A stretch of DNA of 64,000 bases from Caulobacter sp. FWC26 (GCF_002742645.2 NZ_CP033875.1:3202001-3266000), one strand, 5' to 3'; positions 1 to 8,870 are shown, numbered from the stretch's first letter. The notes: generated by a model from the letters alone, not told the origin. Numbers and translations are program-made.

Positions 1-594
1 GCCGGTCTTGCGGTCCTCCGACTCGCTGTGCAGCCGGAACTGCTCTTCCCGAACCGCCTGACGCTCCTTAATGCGCTTGAGGCTATCGGCAGCCGAGCCT
101 ACCACGCCGCTGGCCGAACCCGAGCGCGAGATGACGGCGGCCTGGGCCTTCTGGACGCTTTCGTTGACCTTGACGATCTCGATCTCGCGACGAAGCGCCT
201 CGACCTTGGTGTCGGTCTGGGCGATCACCGTGCGCAGCTTTTCCTCGGCCGCGCGCAGCTCGTTCATCTGCGTCGCCTTCTGGCCCGCGTCCTTTTCAAG
301 GTCGGCGATGCGCTGAGCAACTTCCAGAGCCAAGGCCTGGTCGCCCTTGTTCATCGCCGCGCGGGCCGAGGACTCGTACTTGCGCGACTGATCGGTCAGT
401 TGGGCGACCTCGGTCTCCAGCGAACGGCGGCGCGCGACCAGTTTGGCCAGCTCGTCGCGGGCCTTGCCTTGGGCGGTGTCGGCGTCGCGGATCTCCTGGT
501 CCAGGATGCGAAGGGCGTTGGCGTCCACCACGGTCTGCGCGCCGTCATGCGCCGCGCCGCGGAACAGGGCCGAGAGCTTGCTCCAGATCGACAT
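1..594 (-). CDS. PspA/IM30-family protein (YjfJ-like), 3' end outside window
   Basis: The visible 198 residues start MSIWSKLSALFRGAAHD and are almost entirely charged heptad-like sequence, as expected for the long coiled-coil hairpin of PspA/IM30 (ESCRT-III-like) proteins that bind stressed membranes. An amphipathic N-terminal helix is followed by repeated E/K/R/Q-rich helices, with LEVAQRIADLEKDAG in the middle. The ATG at 594 is the first residue of the family-like N-terminus. The reading frame is open to the window edge, so the C-terminus is missing. The next gene downstream of a divergent promoter region is a DUF2170 (YjfI) protein on the same strand, and yjfK, yjfL and yjfM homologues lie on the other strand, so this is the YjfJ member of a Psp-like envelope cluster. 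Family assignment is from sequence; the role in membrane protection is known for the family. Confidence 0.88.
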   Translation of the reverse strand, partial: MSIWSKLSALFRGAAHDGAQTVVDANALRILDQEIRDADTAQGKARDELAKLVARRRSLETEVAQLTDQSRKYESSARAAMNKGDQALALEVAQRIADLEKDAGQKATQMNELRAAEEKLRTVIAQTDTKVEALRREIEIVKVNESVQKAQAAVISRSGSASGVVGSAADSLKRIKERQAVREEQFRLHSESEDRKTG

Positions 595-619
595 TCGAAG
601 TTCTCCGGTCTCTGTCGTT

Positions 620-1291
620 TTAGGCAGCCGCCACGCGGCTCTTTTCGAAGGAATCGCGCAGGTCGCTGGCGGCGGCGATGGCGTTGTCGGCCAGGGTGCG
701 CAGCTCGATGACCAGTGTTTGCAGGGTCGTCTTGGACGAGATCTCTCCCATGAGCTCGTAGTAGTCGCGGCCCTCCACCGTGGTGATGCCGAAGTTCGAC
801 AGCGGCACGATCTTCTGGGCCTTGAGCAGGAATTCGTTGAACGCCGCGCGATCATTCTGTTCGTCGCACGCCCACAGCAAGGTCGAGACGACCAGTTGCA
901 GCGCGCCGCCGCTGACATAGATCGGCAGATCGCCGAACTCGTGCATGACCACCATCAGCACGGGCTCCACGCCCTCGACGACCGTCACGGTCATCTCGTC
1001 CTCGCGCACGAGCGCGCTTTCCACCAGCGCATCGCGCAGGGTGTGGATCGTCCAGGCGGTGTCGATAACGGAGTCCATGTGTCTGACGCCCTTGGGGGGA
1101 TGGGGATTGGTCTGCAGCGTCGGTCCGCGAACCGACTCCACGACGATGGCCTGTACGGCTGAAAGAATGTCGGGCTTGCACGCCGCCGGCGCCCAGACCT
1201 CGATTTTCACGAAGCCGGCGTTCCGACGGGCTTCACGCCACGCTCGGGTTCTTTGAGCGGCCTGAGCGCTTCTCGTCGGTTTAGCAGGCAT
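620..1291 (-). CDS. YjfI-like protein (DUF2170)
   Basis: The C-terminal about 150 residues, from MDSVIDTAW onward, match the DUF2170/YjfI pattern, a small acidic alpha/beta protein always found beside PspA-type YjfJ. The N-terminal about 70 residues (RSAQAAQRTRAWREARRNAG) form a basic extension that resembles short DNA-binding or antitoxin-like helices. Whether it belongs to the mature protein is uncertain. Two nearby starts exist: ATG at 1300, which lies inside a direct repeat, and ATG at 1291, chosen here because it leaves that repeat upstream. A further in-frame ATG at 1078 would give only the DUF2170 core. It is 25 bp upstream of the pspA-like gene on the same strand, so the two are probably cotranscribed. 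The molecular function is unknown. Confidence 0.75.
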   Translation of the reverse strand: MPAKPTRSAQAAQRTRAWREARRNAGFVKIEVWAPAACKPDILSAVQAIVVESVRGPTLQTNPHPPKGVRHMDSVIDTAWTIHTLRDALVESALVREDEMTVTVVEGVEPVLMVVMHEFGDLPIYVSGGALQLVVSTLLWACDEQNDRAAFNEFLLKAQKIVPLSNFGITTVEGRDYYELMGEISSKTTLQTLVIELRTLADNAIAAASDLRDSFEKSRVAAA

Positions 1292-1295
1292 GCGC

Positions 1296-1319
1296 AACAT
1301 GTACGCATAACATGTACGC
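1296..1319. promoter_or_regulatory. 13-bp-period direct repeat in the divergent yjfI/yjfK intergenic region
   Basis: The 11-mer AACATGTACGC occurs at 1296-1306 and again at 1309-1319, each copy containing the palindrome ACATGT. The repeat sits at the 5' end of the DUF2170 gene, and on the + strand a TTGACA hexamer follows at 1320-1325. This placement suggests a regulator site serving both arms of the Psp-like cluster. The regulator is unknown and this is inference from position and repetition only. Confidence 0.4.
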
Positions 1320-1445
1320 TTGACAACCCATCGTTGGGCGTCATCCTGCGGCCGACTTCACCCGAGAGCAAGCCCGCTTTCGGCAGCCCGGCGTCGCCCT
1401 GCAGATAAGCGACCCGGCCCAGTATTCGAGGGCTCGCGGATCGCG

Positions 1446-2093
1446 ATGTTCGGAAAACTCTTCGGCCGCAAGGACGAGCCCTCGCGTCTCGCCCTGCCCA
1501 TCATCCGCAACGTGACGATTGGCCGGACTGTGGTGCTGGACCCGCTGGCCTGGCGACGGCTGGGCGCGGAGACCAAGTTCGCCCTCGACCGCGATACGCT
1601 GGAGATCACGGCGCAAGGCCTGATCCAACTGAACGACGGGGCCTTCGTTCATCGGTTCTACACCGACGACGAGATCCTGTTCCAAGTCGTGTCGGACGAC
1701 CGTGAGGGACAGAAAGCCAACGACTTCACGCTGTTCGCGCCGTGGGCCAGCGAATACCCCGCCGACCGGACGGACCATGAGCTCTGGAACCAACGCCTGC
1801 GGTCTCGCACGTTTCAACCCGAAGGCCTGCCGGCCTACACGCGCCTTTGGTTCGGCGACGACGCGGAGCAGCAGGAACCCGTGACCCTTTGGGAAGACGT
1901 TTATTACGCGCGCGATGCCGACATGCCCGACCGCCGTCTGTTCCAGACCGCTATGCTGTTCCACCGAGACCTGCTCGGGGGTGACGGGCGCGAGCTGCTG
2001 CTGGCTCTGACCCTGGAGCCCGAGGACAGCAAGGACATCAGCCACGAGACCATGATTGGCCTGCCTCTATCGGTGGGCGAGTTCCGAGCCTGA
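1446..2093 (+). CDS. YjfK-like protein (DUF2491)
   Basis: A 215-residue protein beginning MFGKLFGRKDEPSRLALP with the conserved DUF2491 layout: a short basic N-terminus, an ENV-like beta-rich middle (LIQLNDGAFVHRFYTDDEI), and a WEDVYYARD segment near residue 155. DUF2491/YjfK is a cytosolic protein of unknown activity found with PspA-like YjfJ and the DUF350 membrane protein YjfL. The ATG at 1446 was preferred over an upstream ATG near 1320 because the latter adds 42 low-complexity Arg/Ala/Pro residues and overlaps the promoter region. It is the first gene of the rightward arm, followed by yjfL-like and yjfM-like genes. Confidence 0.85.
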   Translation: MFGKLFGRKDEPSRLALPIIRNVTIGRTVVLDPLAWRRLGAETKFALDRDTLEITAQGLIQLNDGAFVHRFYTDDEILFQVVSDDREGQKANDFTLFAPWASEYPADRTDHELWNQRLRSRTFQPEGLPAYTRLWFGDDAEQQEPVTLWEDVYYARDADMPDRRLFQTAMLFHRDLLGGDGRELLLALTLEPEDSKDISHETMIGLPLSVGEFRA

Positions 2094-2161
2094 GTTTTGA
2101 CAATTCACTCGTCCGGTCGCCACGCGCCGGTCGAACGGCCTTCTTGGGGAGAGCCAATCAG

Positions 2162-2575
2162 ATGTTCGACTTCATCGGTTTCAAGGCAGGGGCGGTGGCC
2201 TTCCTGCTGGCCTTCGTGGTAGCCGGCCTGTTCACCATCGCCTTCAAGTACGTCTACCAGTGGGTGACGCCGTACAACGAGCGCGCCTTGATCCGGCAAG
2301 GCAACACCGCGGCCGCCATTGCTCTGGCCGGCGCCTTGATCGGCTATGTTTTGCCGCTGGCCTCGGCGCTGAGCCATACGGTCAGCCTGCCCGAGTTCGC
2401 AGCCTGGGCGACGCTCGCCGGTGTAATCCAGATCGCGGCCTTCACCGGCGTGCGTCTCGTCGCCCTGCCCGACGTCAAGGCGCGCATCGAGAACGGCGAG
2501 GTCTCGATCGGCGTCTATCTGGCGGGCATCTCCATCGCGGTCGGCCTGCTTAACGCCGCCTGCATGACCACCTGA
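2162..2575 (+). CDS. YjfL-like inner-membrane protein (DUF350)
   Basis: A 137-residue protein with four predicted membrane segments (about 7-29, 50-70, 77-98 and 113-133) and the DUF350 pattern of paired helices joined by a charged loop (YNERALIRQGNTAAAIALAG). DUF350 proteins are integral inner-membrane proteins of unknown function that travel with YjfJ/YjfK/YjfM. The ATG at 2162 has GGGGAGA a suitable distance upstream; a TTG six codons earlier overlaps that site and was rejected. It lies 68 bp after the yjfK-like gene and 10 bp before the yjfM-like gene, so it is probably in one transcription unit. Confidence 0.88.
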   Translation: MFDFIGFKAGAVAFLLAFVVAGLFTIAFKYVYQWVTPYNERALIRQGNTAAAIALAGALIGYVLPLASALSHTVSLPEFAAWATLAGVIQIAAFTGVRLVALPDVKARIENGEVSIGVYLAGISIAVGLLNAACMTT

Positions 2576-2585
2576 GGATCTCGTC

Positions 2586-3233
2586 ATGACCGCTCCTCGC
2601 AAGCGCTCCAACTCGCTGAAGCTCAGCACCATGCTGGCCGGCGCGGCCTCGCTGACCCTGGCGGGCTGTGACGATCCCTCGCCACAAGCAAGCTGGGATC
2701 CCAACCGCGGCGAAAAGGTGGAGGCGTTCAGCTACAAGAGCCTCGCCGAATGCCAGGTGGCCAACGAGGTCTCCGACGAGCAGTGCGAAAAGTCCTGGGC
2801 GGCGGCCCAGAAGGACGACGCCGAAAAGGCGCCGCGCTACGAAGCCCGCGCGACCTGTGAAGAGGCCTACGGGGCTGGGAACTGCGTACCCCGCACCGAG
2901 AACGGGCAGAGCTTCTTTGGGCCCATGCTCGCCGGTTTCGTCATCGGCCGCATGCTGGACGGCGGCGGCGGGTACTATCGCGGCACCGGCATGTACCGCC
3001 GGGACGATCGCGATGGCGGCGGCTACTACTCCACCTGGGGCGGACGCCTCGGGCGCGACTATGGCACCGGCAAGACGGTCATCAGCAAGACCAGCATCGA
3101 CCCGCCGGATGTGATCCGCAACGCGCCGCCCAAGGTGCAGACCCGCACCTCTGTCGTCTCGCGCGGCGGCTTCGGCGGCGGGCGCAGCTACGCCAGCAGC
3201 AGCGGCGGCTTCAAGGGCGGCTTCGGCGGCTAA
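2586..3233 (+). CDS. YjfM/YgiB-like lipoprotein (DUF1190)
   Basis: A 215-residue protein with an N-terminal signal sequence ending in a lipobox (LTLAGC, Cys about residue 28), so it is likely a lipid-anchored envelope protein. After the lipobox come the DUF1190 features: two Cys pairs (AECQV..EQC and ATCEEAYGAGNC) and a Gly/Tyr/Arg-rich tail ending in FGGGRSYASSSGGF and FKGGFGG repeats. In E. coli, YjfM is followed by the glutathionylspermidine-synthase-like YjfC; no such gene follows here. It is the last gene of the rightward arm of the Psp-like cluster. Confidence 0.85.
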   Translation: MTAPRKRSNSLKLSTMLAGAASLTLAGCDDPSPQASWDPNRGEKVEAFSYKSLAECQVANEVSDEQCEKSWAAAQKDDAEKAPRYEARATCEEAYGAGNCVPRTENGQSFFGPMLAGFVIGRMLDGGGGYYRGTGMYRRDDRDGGGYYSTWGGRLGRDYGTGKTVISKTSIDPPDVIRNAPPKVQTRTSVVSRGGFGGGRSYASSSGGFKGGFGG

Positions 3234-3379
3234 GTCGTAGCCATCTCGTTTTTGCGATTGACTCGCAATAGCTCAACACGTTTACTTGCGAAGCGTTCGC
3301 AGGAACGTGTCGGGCCGCTCACCGAAGTCGGTTCGCCAGGGCGGGTGTCGGCCCCCTGCCAGGCGAGGAGATTTACGGC

Positions 3380-3877
3380 GTGCGGCCCGACCATTTCACC
3401 GATCTCTTCTCCGACGCCGCTCTGGACCGTTGCGGCCCCGCCGGTCTGGCCGAGGGTGAGCGCGTCCTGCTCTGGATGCTGCGCCAGTGGGCTGCGGCCC
3501 GTGTGCTGCGGGAAGAACCCGGCGCGCGCCTCTCAAAGACCGCTGGAGCCCTGATCTCGCCTCGCCTGGCCAGCGCCTTCATCCTGATGATGAGCGCCAT
3601 TGAGGGGCAGGTTCGTCGCCCGCTGCGCTTCTCGACGCCAGGCTGCCGCAGCTACGTTGACGACGAGCAACGCCTCATCGTGGCCTGTGGCGTCAGCCCG
3701 GCAAGCTCAGAGATGGCCGATCGCCTGATCGAAGGCCTCGTAATCGCGCCCGAAGCCGTGACCTTGATGGCCCGCTACCTGAACGCCGCCTTGGCGCAGG
3801 AAGGCATGGCCTTGCCGATGCGCCTGGACGAGCCGGTGATCGGCAGCGCGCCCCTGCGCCCAAGAACGCTGCACTAG
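3380..3877 (+). CDS. Hypothetical protein, 165 aa
   Basis: A GTG-initiated frame preceded by GGCGAGGAG at good distance. The protein is mainly helical and contains LLWMLRQWAAARVL near residue 33 and VSPASSEMADRLIEGL near residue 110, with no membrane segment or signal peptide. I do not recognise a family. Its codon use matches its neighbours and the frame runs 165 codons in a region with no better alternative, so it is probably a real gene. It follows the Psp-like cluster by about 150 bp and converges on the tyrosine phosphatase gene. No function is proposed. Confidence 0.65.
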   Translation: MRPDHFTDLFSDAALDRCGPAGLAEGERVLLWMLRQWAAARVLREEPGARLSKTAGALISPRLASAFILMMSAIEGQVRRPLRFSTPGCRSYVDDEQRLIVACGVSPASSEMADRLIEGLVIAPEAVTLMARYLNAALAQEGMALPMRLDEPVIGSAPLRPRTLH

Positions 3878-3897
3878 CGCCTTCGGGACGTGGAGCG

Positions 3898-4386
3898 TCA
3901 CTCGCTGGCCCGAGTCCAGCCCTCGTCGATCAGGCGTCGCGCCAGGGCCTGGGCGGCCATGACGACATCGTTCCAGGTCACGTCGAAGCCGGCGTCGGTC
4001 CCGTAGTAGGGATCGATGACCGCACGCCCCGCGTGGCCGTCCACCAGGTTCATCAGCAACCCCACATCGGCGGTTGCGTCAGCCGGGGCGACGTTCAGAA
4101 GGCCGCGCAGGTTGTCGTGATCCAGCGCGTAGATGTGGGCGAAGGTCCTGAAGTCGTCGGGTCGAATCTGACGGGCGCGCAGGCCGCTGATGTCGACGCC
4201 ATTGCGACGCGCCACGGCGATCGCGCGCGCGTCTGGAGCCTCGCCCTTGTGCCAACCGCCGGTGCCGGCGCTGTCGGCGGTGACGTCCAGTCCCAGCCGC
4301 TCGGCCTCCGCGCGAAACGCGCCCTCGGCCAGGGGAGAACGACAGATATTGCCCATGCAAACAAAGAGAACCGCCGCCCGCGCCAT
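3898..4386 (-). CDS. Low-molecular-weight protein-tyrosine phosphatase
   Basis: A 162-residue cytosolic phosphatase. The P-loop CX5R signature is intact near the N-terminus (VCMGNICRSP; nucleophile Cys10, Arg16), and the general-acid loop DPYYG is present near residue 129 (VIDPYYGTDAG). These hydrolyse phosphotyrosine via a cysteinyl-phosphate intermediate. The ATG at 4386 overlaps the TGA stop of the upstream 5-oxoprolinase gene by one base (TGATG), so translation is probably coupled. An earlier in-frame GTG/ATG would add only five residues inside that gene. Substrate is unknown; homologues act on tyrosine kinases of polysaccharide export or on small arsenate-like ligands, but nothing nearby supports either. 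Confidence 0.93.
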   Translation of the reverse strand: MARAAVLFVCMGNICRSPLAEGAFRAEAERLGLDVTADSAGTGGWHKGEAPDARAIAVARRNGVDISGLRARQIRPDDFRTFAHIYALDHDNLRGLLNVAPADATADVGLLMNLVDGHAGRAVIDPYYGTDAGFDVTWNDVVMAAQALARRLIDEGWTRASE

Positions 4387-7300
4387 CACGCCTTCCCCCA
4401 ACCCCCGCCGCCCGGCGTTTCGATGACAATCACATCGCCCGGCGTCACCGCTACGAGGTCGGTTGCGCCCAGGGCTTGAACCTGACCATCGGCGCGCTCG
4501 ACCCGCGCAGATCCCAGAGCCCCGGCCGCCCCACCCTGCAGCCCGAACGGCGCCACCCGGCGGCGGTTCGACAACAGGGTTGCGGTCATGGGTTCGCGGA
4601 AGCCGATCTTGCGAACCACGCCGTCACCGCCCCGGTTCGCGCCCGCCCCACCCGAGCCGCGCCGGATCGAAAAGGCCTGGACCAGCACGGGATAGCGCGC
4701 TTCCAAAACCTCGGGATCGGTCAGGCGGCTATTGGTCATGTGGGTCTGAACCGCATCGGTCCCGACGAAGTCAGGCCCTGCGCCCGAGCCGCCGCAAATG
4801 GTCTCGTAGTACTGTCGGCGATCATCGCCGAACGTGAAATTATTCATCGTGCCTTGCGCCGCCGCCATGACGCCCAGGGCGCCATAGAGGGCGTCGACCA
4901 CCACCTGGCTGGTCTCGACATTGCCCGCCACCACCGCCGCCGGATAGCGCGGGCGCAGCATCGAGCCCTCGGGGATCACCAGCTCGACCGGCCGCAGGCA
5001 GCCGTCGTTCATCGGGATTTCGTCGTCGACCAGCGTGCGGAAGACATAGAGCGCCGCCGCCCGGCAGATCGAGGCCGGGGCGTTGAAGTTGGTCGGGACC
5101 TGATCGCTGGTGCCCGTAAAGTCGACGCGCGCGGTGCGGGCGGCTTGGTCGACCGTGATCGCGACCTTCACCACCGAGCCGTCATCCAGTTCATAGGCGA
5201 AGGCGCCGCTCTTCATCGTCGCCAGCACGCGGCGGACGGCCTCTTCGGCGTTGTCTTGGACATGCGCCATGTAGGCTTCAACCACGTCCATGCCGAATTC
5301 GTCGACCATCCCGGTCAGGGCCTCGGCGCCCCGCGCGCAGGCCGCGATCTGGGCCTTTAGGTCGCCGATGTTCTGATCCGGATTGCGCGCCGGCCAGCGG
5401 CCCGAAGCCAACAGCGCCCGCGTCTCGGCCTCACGGAAGCGGCCGCCTTCGACCAGCAGGAAGTTCTCGATCAGAACCCCCTCTTCCTCGACGGTGCGGC
5501 TGCTGGGCGGCATGGAGCCCGGCGTGATCCCGCCGATATCGCCCTGGTGACCGCGTGCGGCGACGTAGAAGCGGAGCGCGCCCTCCGCGCCAAACACCGG
5601 CATGACAACGGTCACATCCGGCAGGTGCGTGCCCCCATTATAGGGCGCGTTCAGCATATAGACGTCGCCGGGCAGCATGCCTCGACCATCGTCCCGCCGC
5701 GCCTCACGGATCGCCCGCACGCTGTCGCCCATCGAGCCCAGGTGCACGGGCATGTGCGGGGCGTTGGCGATCAGGTTTCCATCGCGATCGAACAGCGCGC
5801 ACGAGAAGTCGAGGCGCTCCTTGATGTTCACCGAATAGGCGGTGTTCTGCAGCGCGAAACCCATCTCCTCGGCCACGGCCATGAAGAGGTTGTTGAACAC
5901 CTCCAGCATCACCGGATCGGCATCCGTGCCGATGGCCTTGCGGCTCGGCAGGGCGACGACCCGCTCAAGCACCAGGTTCAGATGAGCATCGACGGTCGCG
6001 CGCCAGCCGGGTTCGACCACGGTGGTGCCCGTAGCTTCGCGGATGATCGCGGGCCCTGGGACCTCGGCGCCGACCGCCAGCGCTTCACGGTCGAACACCG
6101 GCGTCAGACGGACCTCGCCAGCCATCCGGACCTCGACCGTCGCCAGGGCCACCGGCTCGGCGCAGCGAGCCTCGCCGCCAAAGCTAGGACGCGCCCCGGA
6201 GTTCGGGTGACCGATCGCCTCTACCGACAGGGTTTCGACCACCAGTGGCGTCGTCGGCGAGGTGAAGCCAAAGCGACGCTGGTGGAGCTCTTCGAAGGTC
6301 TCGCGGACGCGGTCATCAAGCAGCGTGACCAGCGGCGTGTCCGTGCCAGCGTACTTGACCCGCAGGCTGGCCACGGTCTCCAGCGACGCCAGCGGAACAT
6401 CCTGCGCGCGCAGCGCGGCTTCCGCCTCGGCGGCGAGGCGTCCGGCGCGCTCGGCCAGATCATCGGCCTCGTCCAGAGGTCGCTCAACCGTCTCCTCGCG
6501 GATCAGCCGCAGGTCCGCCAGCCCCATGCCGTAGGCCGAAAGCACCCCGGCGAAGGGGTGGATCATGACCTTGGTCATGCCCAAGGCGTCGGCCACCAGG
6601 CATGCGTGCTGCCCGCCCGCCCCACCGAAACAGGCCAGGACATAGCGGGTGACGTCATAGCCCCGCTGGATCGAGATCTGTCGCACGGCCTTGGCCATGT
6701 TCTCGACGGCGATGGTGACGAAGCCCTCGGCGACCTCCTGCGGGGTCATCACGCGGCTGGTCGCCGTAGCAATTTGCGCCGCCAGCGCCTCGAAACCGCG
6801 CGTGACAGCCTCGACGTCGAGCGGCTGGTCGGCGCTCGGCCCAAACACCTTCGGGAAGAACTCGGGCCGCAGCTTGCCCAGCATGACGTTGCAGTCGGTG
6901 ACGGTCAGCGGCCCGCCCCGGCGATAGGCCGCCGGCCCCGGAACCGCGCCGGCCGAGGCCGGCCCTACCCGCAGCCGCGCGCCGTCGAAGCTGCAGATCG
7001 AACCGCCGCCCGCCGCCACGGTGTGGATGTTCATCATTGGCGCGCGCATCCGCACGCCCGCCACGACGGTCTCGAAAGCCCGCTCGTACTCGCCGGCATA
7101 GTGGCAGACATCGGTCGAGGTGCCGCCCATGTCGAAACCGATCACCCGGTCGAACCCCGCCTCGGCCGCCGTCCGCGCCATGCCGACCACGCCCCCCGCC
7201 GGTCCGGAGAGGATGGCGTCCTTGCCCCGGAAAGCCCGGGCATCGGTCAGACCACCGTTCGACTGCATGAACAGCAGCCGCGTGTCGTGGCCCAGCGCGC

Positions 7301-7979
7301 CCGCGACCTGGTCGACATAGCGCCGCAGGATCGGCGACAGATAGGCGTCGACCACCGTGGTGTCGCCCCGCCCGACCAGCTTCATCAGCGGGCTGACCTC
7401 GTGACTGACCGAAACCTGGGAAAAGCCGATCTCGCGCGCGATCACCGCGACCCGCGCCTCGTGATTGGTGAAGCGGAAGCCGTGCAGCAGCACGATCGCC
7501 ACGGCGCGGAACCCGGCGTCGTAGGCGGCTTGCAGGTCGCGCCGCGCAGCGTCTTCGTCCAACGGACGGAGCACCTGGCCTTCGACGCTCACCCGCTCGT
7601 CGATCTGGACGACGCGGTCGTAGAGCGCCTCAGGCTTGACGATATGGCGTTCAAACAGTTTAGGCCGCGCCTGGTAACCGATCCGCAGGGCGTCCGCATG
7701 CCCCTTGGTGATGGCCAGGACCGTCGGCTCGCCTTTGCGCTCCAGGAGGGCGTTGGTGGCGACGGTCGTTCCCATCTTCACCGCGTCGATGCGCGCGCCG
7801 TCAGGCAGTAGCGCTCGGACACCCGCCACGGCGGCGTCGGCATAGTGCTCGGGATTTTCCGACAGCAGTTTGTGGGTCACCAGCGAACCATCGGGCCGAC
7901 GCGCGACGATGTCGGTGAAGGTGCCGCCTCGGTCGATCCAGAACTCCCAGCCGCGCGCGGTTTGGTCGGTGGCGGTCAT
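4386..7979 (-). CDS. 5-oxoprolinase, fused HyuA-HyuB (hydantoinase/oxoprolinase) family
   Basis: A 1197-residue fused enzyme. The N-terminal half (about 1-690) carries the HyuA ATPase motifs [10 protein letters not shown] near residue 12 and [10 protein letters not shown] near residue 290. The C-terminal half (about 700-1190) is a HyuB domain with HVGSMG-like, [10 protein letters not shown] and [11 protein letters not shown] motifs. This fused order and length is typical of ATP-dependent 5-oxoprolinase, which opens pyroglutamate to glutamate in the glutathione cycle; split forms act on hydantoins, so substrate is probable rather than proven. The ATG at 7979 was chosen because DRGGTFTD is normally about ten residues from the N-terminus. 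It is followed, with a one-base overlap, by a LMW phosphatase. Confidence 0.88.
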   Translation of the reverse strand: MTATDQTARGWEFWIDRGGTFTDIVARRPDGSLVTHKLLSENPEHYADAAVAGVRALLPDGARIDAVKMGTTVATNALLERKGEPTVLAITKGHADALRIGYQARPKLFERHIVKPEALYDRVVQIDERVSVEGQVLRPLDEDAARRDLQAAYDAGFRAVAIVLLHGFRFTNHEARVAVIAREIGFSQVSVSHEVSPLMKLVGRGDTTVVDAYLSPILRRYVDQVAGALGHDTRLLFMQSNGGLTDARAFRGKDAILSGPAGGVVGMARTAAEAGFDRVIGFDMGGTSTDVCHYAGEYERAFETVVAGVRMRAPMMNIHTVAAGGGSICSFDGARLRVGPASAGAVPGPAAYRRGGPLTVTDCNVMLGKLRPEFFPKVFGPSADQPLDVEAVTRGFEALAAQIATATSRVMTPQEVAEGFVTIAVENMAKAVRQISIQRGYDVTRYVLACFGGAGGQHACLVADALGMTKVMIHPFAGVLSAYGMGLADLRLIREETVERPLDEADDLAERAGRLAAEAEAALRAQDVPLASLETVASLRVKYAGTDTPLVTLLDDRVRETFEELHQRRFGFTSPTTPLVVETLSVEAIGHPNSGARPSFGGEARCAEPVALATVEVRMAGEVRLTPVFDREALAVGAEVPGPAIIREATGTTVVEPGWRATVDAHLNLVLERVVALPSRKAIGTDADPVMLEVFNNLFMAVAEEMGFALQNTAYSVNIKERLDFSCALFDRDGNLIANAPHMPVHLGSMGDSVRAIREARRDDGRGMLPGDVYMLNAPYNGGTHLPDVTVVMPVFGAEGALRFYVAARGHQGDIGGITPGSMPPSSRTVEEEGVLIENFLLVEGGRFREAETRALLASGRWPARNPDQNIGDLKAQIAACARGAEALTGMVDEFGMDVVEAYMAHVQDNAEEAVRRVLATMKSGAFAYELDDGSVVKVAITVDQAARTARVDFTGTSDQVPTNFNAPASICRAAALYVFRTLVDDEIPMNDGCLRPVELVIPEGSMLRPRYPAAVVAGNVETSQVVVDALYGALGVMAAAQGTMNNFTFGDDRRQYYETICGGSGAGPDFVGTDAVQTHMTNSRLTDPEVLEARYPVLVQAFSIRRGSGGAGANRGGDGVVRKIGFREPMTATLLSNRRRVAPFGLQGGAAGALGSARVERADGQVQALGATDLVAVTPGDVIVIETPGGGGWGKA

Positions 7980-8028
7980 GAGATGGCTGGACTCCCTTCG
8001 TGCTCCTCCCTTACCCGCCATCCTTCAT

Positions 8029-8058
8029 CTCGTCATCCCGGCCGCCCGGGATGACGAG
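8029..8058 (-). repeat. Perfect 13-bp inverted repeat, possible terminator of the GDT1 gene
   Basis: The arms CTCGTCATCCCGG (8029-8041) and CCGGGATGACGAG (8046-8058) flank a 4-base loop. It lies just after the stop of the GDT1-family gene and before the oxoprolinase start. No T-run follows, so it may be a dispersed palindromic repeat of the CGTCATCCCGG type common in alphaproteobacterial intergenic regions rather than a simple terminator. Confidence 0.6.
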
Positions 8059-8069
8059 GTTGTAGGCGC

Positions 8070-8645
8070 CTACTTCAAGACCCCCAGCAACTCCGCCGCC
8101 TGCCACAGGCCCAGCAGCAGGAAGATCACCGCCGCACCGATGCGGACATACTTCAGCGGCACCACCTTGGTCGCCGCCTCGCCGAGATATACGGCTGGGA
8201 CGTTAGCCAGCATCATGCCCAGGGTGGTGCCGGCGGCTACCCAGCCGATCGAATGGAACTTGGCCCCCAGGGCGACGGTGGCGATCTGAGTCTTGTCGCC
8301 CATTTCGACCAGGAAGAAGGCGATCGTGGTGGTCAGGAACACGCCGTAGCGACCCGCGCTAGGCGCATCCTCGTCATCGGCCTTGTCGGGGATTAGCGCC
8401 CAGGCGGCCATGGCGATGAACGAGATGGCGATCGCCCACCTGAACCAAACTCCGCTCAGGAAGTCCGACACCCAGTAGCCCGCCGTAGCGGCCAGGGCGT
8501 GGTTGGCGAGGGTCGCCACCAGGATGCCCATGATGATCGGGATCGGCTTTTTGAACCGTGTGGCTAGGATGATGGCCAGAAGCTGGGTCTTGTCGCCGAT
8601 CTCGGCGATGGCCACGACGAGGGTCGAGACGAGCAGGCTTTCCAT
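8070..8645 (-). CDS. TMEM165/GDT1 family Mn2+ (cation) exporter
   Basis: A 191-residue inner-membrane protein with about six transmembrane helices arranged as two homologous halves. Each half carries the diagnostic E-x-G-D-K-T motif (EIGDKT at residues 15-20 and EMGDKT at 114-119), which forms the ion site in the UPF0016/GDT1 family of Mn2+/Ca2+ exporters. The central loop (DKADDEDAPSAG) is acidic. The ATG at 8645 begins MESLLVSTLVVAIAEIGDKT, matching the usual short N-terminus. The leader contains a yybP-ykoY-type aptamer, which responds to Mn2+ and typically controls this family, strongly supporting manganese export as the role. Confidence 0.93.
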   Translation of the reverse strand: MESLLVSTLVVAIAEIGDKTQLLAIILATRFKKPIPIIMGILVATLANHALAATAGYWVSDFLSGVWFRWAIAISFIAMAAWALIPDKADDEDAPSAGRYGVFLTTTIAFFLVEMGDKTQIATVALGAKFHSIGWVAAGTTLGMMLANVPAVYLGEAATKVVPLKYVRIGAAVIFLLLGLWQAAELLGVLK

Positions 8646-8657
8646 GAAAACAATCCT

Positions 8658-8701
8658 CGGGCCGGGCGCATGCCAATAGCGTCGATACCCCACCCGGCCC
8701 G
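8658..8701 (-). promoter_or_regulatory. Expression-platform hairpin between Mn riboswitch and GDT1 start
   Basis: Perfect 9-bp arms (CGGGCCGGG 8658-8666 and CCCGGCCCG 8693-8701) form a hairpin whose 3' end lies about 12 bases upstream of the ATG at 8645. No U-run follows, so control of translation or Rho access is more likely than intrinsic termination. This is inference from position. Confidence 0.55.
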
Positions 8702-8715
8702 GATGACGATCGGCG

Positions 8716-8833
8716 CCATTGGTCTCGCCAAGGAAGCTGCAAGTCCGCTTCCCTTCCCCGCGCCATGATCCAGAAGACCAAGTGTGTTGACGGCGGGGCC
8801 CGCTGATAGGCGCGGGCGGCTACTCCCCAAAGG
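8716..8833 (-). ncRNA. yybP-ykoY manganese riboswitch aptamer
   Basis: On the minus strand the hallmark 5' segment GGGGAGTAG begins at 8828 and the hallmark 3' segment GGCGAGACC ends at 8721, with the conserved GTCAACA in between. The P1 helix can form between CCTTTGG (8833-8827) and CCAATGG (8722-8716), six of seven positions paired. The internal CCGCCCGCGCC...GGCGGGG-like segments give the P2/P3 arms. The yybP-ykoY class senses Mn2+ and switches on exporters, and the downstream gene is a GDT1-family exporter. Motif recognition is by eye; a covariance search would settle the exact borders. Confidence 0.85.
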
Positions 8834-8870
8834 TGGGCGGCGTTTAGCGGTTGAAGAGGATCAGGTCAAT

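Noticed and set aside
5547..7811. Long open frame on the + strand through the 5-oxoprolinase gene
   Set aside because: It is a shadow of the minus-strand gene: its translation is Arg/His/Gly/Asp-rich without any motif, whereas the minus strand shows the complete HyuA-HyuB signatures.
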